DNA from: Nocardia sp.
GTDB lineage: Bacteria; Actinomycetota; Actinomycetes; Mycobacteriales; Mycobacteriaceae
Direction: 5' to 3'
Assembly: GCA_013361595.1 (NCBI GenBank)
Contig: JABFXT010000134.1
Span: 1-8,573 of the forward strand
Length of the DNA: 8,573 bases
In this document: positions 5,722-8,573 of the stretch, piece after piece
How positions within the stretch are numbered: the first letter of the stretch is position 1
How the letters are laid out: each line of letters starts with the position of its first letter
Notes under the pieces: generated by a model
The model's database searches: none
Told to the model about the DNA's origin: nothing
The model's input: only the letters and a program-made list of their open reading frames with translations
Position numbers and translations under genes: made by a program

Positions 5722-8573
5722 ACTACAGCGACAGCGAGCCGGTGGCCGTCATCGGGATCGGCTGCCGGCTTCCGGGCGGCGTATCCGGTCCCGCGGAACT
5801 GTGGGAACTGCTCGAACAGGGCGTGGACGCGATCACCCCCACCCCGGCGGACCGCTGGGACGTCGACCGGTTCTATTCGCCGAAACCGCAGCAACCGGGC
5901 CGGATCAGCGCCCGCCGCGGCGGCTACCTCGACCAGGTGGACACCTTCGACGCGGCGTTCTTCGGTATCTCGGGTCGTATCGCCGAGCAGATGGATCCGC
6001 AGCAGCGGCAGCTGCTGGAGGTCGCCTGGGAGACCTTCGAAGACGCCGGCACGGTACCGAGCGCCTGCGCCGGCAGCCGGACCGGTGTGTTCATCGGTGC
6101 GTGCAGCCAGGACTACGGTGCGCTGCAATCGGCACCGAGCGAAGTGGAAGGGCTGGGACCGCATTCGGCCACCGGCACCTTCATGAGCATCGTCTCCAAT
6201 CGGCTCTCCTATACTTTCGATCTGCGCGGGCCGAGTATGACCATCGATACCGCCTGCTCGTCCTCGCTGGTGGCCGTGCACCTGGCCGTGGAGAGCCTGC
6301 GCCGGGGGGAAAGCGAACTCGCCCTGGCCGGCGGGGTGAACCTCATGTTGACGCCACAGTTCGGGATCGCGCTCAGCCAGGCCGCGATGCTCTCACCCGA
6401 CGGCCGGTCCCGGGCGTTCGACGCCTCGGCCAATGGCTACGTGCGCGGCGAGGGGGTCGGGCTGGTACTGCTGAAACCGCTGAGCGCCGCCCGTGCCGAC
6501 GGTGACCGGATCTACGCGCTGATCCACGGCAGCGCGGTCAACCAGGACGGCCGCACCCAGGGCATCACGGTTCCCAGCGGCGCATCGCAGGAGGCGAACT
6601 TCCGGGCCGCGCTGGCGGCGGCGGGGGTCGCGGCCGCGGACATCGGCTACGTCGAGGCGCACGGAACCGGTACACCGGTGGGTGATCCGATCGAGGCGAA
6701 CGCACTCGGTCGTGTCCTGGGCGACGGACGGGAACGAGGCCGGGCCGCGCTGCTCGGCTCCATCAAAACCAATATCGGGCATCTGGAGGCGGCCGCGGGG
6801 ATCGCCGGACTGATCAAGGCGGCGCTCTGCGTACGCAACAGGCGGGTGCCCGCGAGCCTGCACTTCCGTGACGGCAACCCGGATATCGATTTCGAGACAC
6901 TGCCCATCGCGGTCGCCGCCACCGGACAGCCCTGGCCCGATGGCTATTCCGTGGCCTATGCCAGCGTGAACTCCTTCGGATTCGGCGGTACGAACGCGAA
7001 TGTCGTACTGGGCGAGGCGATCGCGGAGACCGGGGTGACCGCCGAGCCGATCGGACCGGAATCCGGCCCGGCCGTGCTCACTTTCAGCGCCCGCAGCGCG
7101 GCGGCCCTCGACCTGCTGACCGAACGACACGCGGCGGCCCTCGAACAGCCCGGCGCCGATCTGGTCGCCCACAGTGCGGCCACCGCGCTGCGGCGCGGAC
7201 ACCAGGAGTTCCGCCGCGCGGTCGTCGCCACCGACGCGGCCGAGGCGGCGGCGAAGCTGCGCGCGGACGAGGTGGTCACCGGACAGGTCCGCCGTGGCGG
7301 CAGCGGGAAGATCGCGTTCGTCTTCAACGGGCAGGGTCCGCAGTGGTATGCCATGGGACGCACGCTGCTACAGACCTCCCCGGTATATCGGGACAAGATC
7401 CTGGAATGCGACCGGGTCGCCCGGCAGTACATCGACTGGTCCATCCACGAAGCCCTCACCGCCGACGAGGAATCGTCGCGGATCGGGGAGACCCGCTATC
7501 TGCAACCGACCATGTTCGCGCTCCAGGTGGCGCTGGTCGAACTCTGGCGGTCCCGGGGTATCGAACCGGACGCGGTGGTCGGGCACAGTATGGGTGAGAT
7601 CGCCGCCGCGCATGTCTCGGGCGCGCTCGGCCTGTCCGAGGCACTGAAGGTGATCTGCCACCGGGCCCGGATCCAGGACGAGGCGGATCCCACCGGCGGC
7701 ATGATGTTCGTCGCGGTCTCCGAGGCACAGGCCGCGGAACTGGCGGCCCGGTATCCGGACGAGGTGTGGGTCTCCGCGCTGAACAGCCCCAAGGCCAGCA
7801 CCCTGTCCGGGCGGCGTCCGGTACTCGAGTCACTGGCCACCGAACTCGCCGACCAGGGCGTCTTCGCCCGGCTGTTGCGGGTGAACTGTGCGTGCCACAG
7901 CCGGGATATGGATCCACTGCGGGCCGAACTGCTCGCGGCGCTGGGCGAGATCGAGCATTCGGATACCGATATCCCGCTGTACTCGACCCTGACCGGCGCC
8001 CGTATCGAGGGCTCCGAACTCGGGACCGAATACTGGTGGCGCAACTTCCGGCAGCCCGTACTGTTCGAATCGGCCATCCGGGCGATGCTGTCGGACGGCT
8101 ACGACACCTTCGTCGAGCTGAGTCCGCATCCGGTACTGGCGAACTCGGTCACCGAGATCTCCGCGGACGCCACCATCGTGCCGTCGCTCATGCGGACGAA
8201 GGACGACTGGGCGGTATTCCTCGATACCTTCGCGCGTCTCTACACCGGTGGTGGCGAGGTGGATTGGCGGCGCTGCTATCCCGGGGACACCCCGGTGCTC
8301 GAGCTACCGAAGAATCCGTGGATCCGGCAGTCGTTCTGGAACGAGAGCGAGGTCTCGCAACGTTACCGGGCCGGCGGGCAGCGGCACCCGATGCTCAAAC
8401 CGGTCGACGGTGCCCGTCCGACCTGGGAGATCAGCTGGGACGACCACCGGTTGTCCTGGGTCCGCGAACACGATGTGTTCGGCTCGGTGATCGTTCCCGG
8501 CGCGGCCTATCTCGAGGCGGCACTCGCCGCGGCGGCCGAGGCGACCGGACACTCGTGCGCCCTGGAGTTCGTC
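5718..8573 (+). CDS. Type I polyketide synthase, N-terminal part: KS-AT-DH (3' end outside window)
   Basis: 952 codons are present with no stop. KS domain about residues 6-425: Cys180 in D-T-A-C-S-S-S-L, His315 in E-A-H-G-T-G-T, His355 in K-T-N-I-G-H, so a condensing KS and not a KSQ. KS-AT linker about 425-530. AT about 532-830: N-G-Q-G-P-Q-W near 537, nucleophile Ser624 in G-H-S-M-G-E, Arg649 (25 residues later, as for the extender-carboxylate Arg of the family) and His727. The specificity motif before that His reads C-A-C-H (724-727), neither YASH (methylmalonyl) nor HAFH (malonyl); the upstream E-T-R-Y-L-Q-P leans to malonyl type. After the post-AT linker L-P-K-N-P-W, a DH begins at about 888 with H-P-M-L and H918-D-V-F-G-S-V-I-V-P927, the active-site HxxxGxxxxP. 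The chain starts almost directly with the KS, without an N-terminal docking helix or loading domain. This suits a stand-alone or iterative reducing PKS, or the first extension subunit. KR, ER and ACP domains would lie further right. Confidence 0.96.
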   Translation, partial: MNYSDSEPVAVIGIGCRLPGGVSGPAELWELLEQGVDAITPTPADRWDVDRFYSPKPQQPGRISARRGGYLDQVDTFDAAFFGISGRIAEQMDPQQRQLLEVAWETFEDAGTVPSACAGSRTGVFIGACSQDYGALQSAPSEVEGLGPHSATGTFMSIVSNRLSYTFDLRGPSMTIDTACSSSLVAVHLAVESLRRGESELALAGGVNLMLTPQFGIALSQAAMLSPDGRSRAFDASANGYVRGEGVGLVLLKPLSAARADGDRIYALIHGSAVNQDGRTQGITVPSGASQEANFRAALAAAGVAAADIGYVEAHGTGTPVGDPIEANALGRVLGDGRERGRAALLGSIKTNIGHLEAAAGIAGLIKAALCVRNRRVPASLHFRDGNPDIDFETLPIAVAATGQPWPDGYSVAYASVNSFGFGGTNANVVLGEAIAETGVTAEPIGPESGPAVLTFSARSAAALDLLTERHAAALEQPGADLVAHSAATALRRGHQEFRRAVVATDAAEAAAKLRADEVVTGQVRRGGSGKIAFVFNGQGPQWYAMGRTLLQTSPVYRDKILECDRVARQYIDWSIHEALTADEESSRIGETRYLQPTMFALQVALVELWRSRGIEPDAVVGHSMGEIAAAHVSGALGLSEALKVICHRARIQDEADPTGGMMFVAVSEAQAAELAARYPDEVWVSALNSPKASTLSGRRPVLESLATELADQGVFARLLRVNCACHSRDMDPLRAELLAALGEIEHSDTDIPLYSTLTGARIEGSELGTEYWWRNFRQPVLFESAIRAMLSDGYDTFVELSPHPVLANSVTEISADATIVPSLMRTKDDWAVFLDTFARLYTGGGEVDWRRCYPGDTPVLELPKNPWIRQSFWNESEVSQRYRAGGQRHPMLKPVDGARPTWEISWDDHRLSWVREHDVFGSVIVPGAAYLEAALAAAAEATGHSCALEFV

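Noticed and set aside
5801..6505. Plus-strand frame of 234 codons inside the PKS
   Set aside because: It is in a different frame from the clear KS domain and has the Arg/Gly/Ala bias of a shadow frame.

Overview
The window is GC-rich with strong codon-position bias and tight ATGA gene overlaps. This fits a high-GC actinomycete; the gene content (type I PKS, FadD-like ligase, class I P450, secreted alpha/beta hydrolase) suits Nocardia or a close relative, though the genus is inferred and not proven. It looks like one end of a polyketide biosynthetic gene cluster.

Layout. (a) 2-271 (+): the 3' end of a flavin-reductase-domain gene, converging on the next gene with 19 bases between stop codons and probably outside the cluster. 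(b) 291-4381 (-): three genes read leftward, an acyl-CoA/AMP ligase, a cytochrome P450 (4-base ATGA overlap with the ligase) and, 72 bases further on, an exported alpha/beta hydrolase. (c) 4382-4734: a 353-base divergent control region with several inverted repeats. (d) 4735-8573 (+): a 328-residue single-domain alpha/alpha-toroid protein of the prenyltransferase/squalene-cyclase fold, overlapping by ATGA with a type I PKS. The PKS runs off the window after its KS, its AT and the first part of a DH domain.

How the genes may work together (inference). The ligase could activate a carboxylic acid as starter or free acid, and the PKS extends and dehydrates the chain. The toroid protein, coupled in translation to the PKS, could fold or cyclise the unsaturated product as squalene-hopene cyclases do with polyprenes. 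The P450 would oxidise the product, and the exported hydrolase may act outside the cell or be unrelated. A lone toroid domain without the DxDD acid motif and without the usual prenyltransferase zinc-ligand pattern, locked to a PKS, is the most unusual feature here. The P450 lacks the acidic I-helix residue, and the PKS AT domain has an atypical C-A-C-H specificity motif.

No tRNA, rRNA, CRISPR array, insertion sequence or attachment site was recognised.
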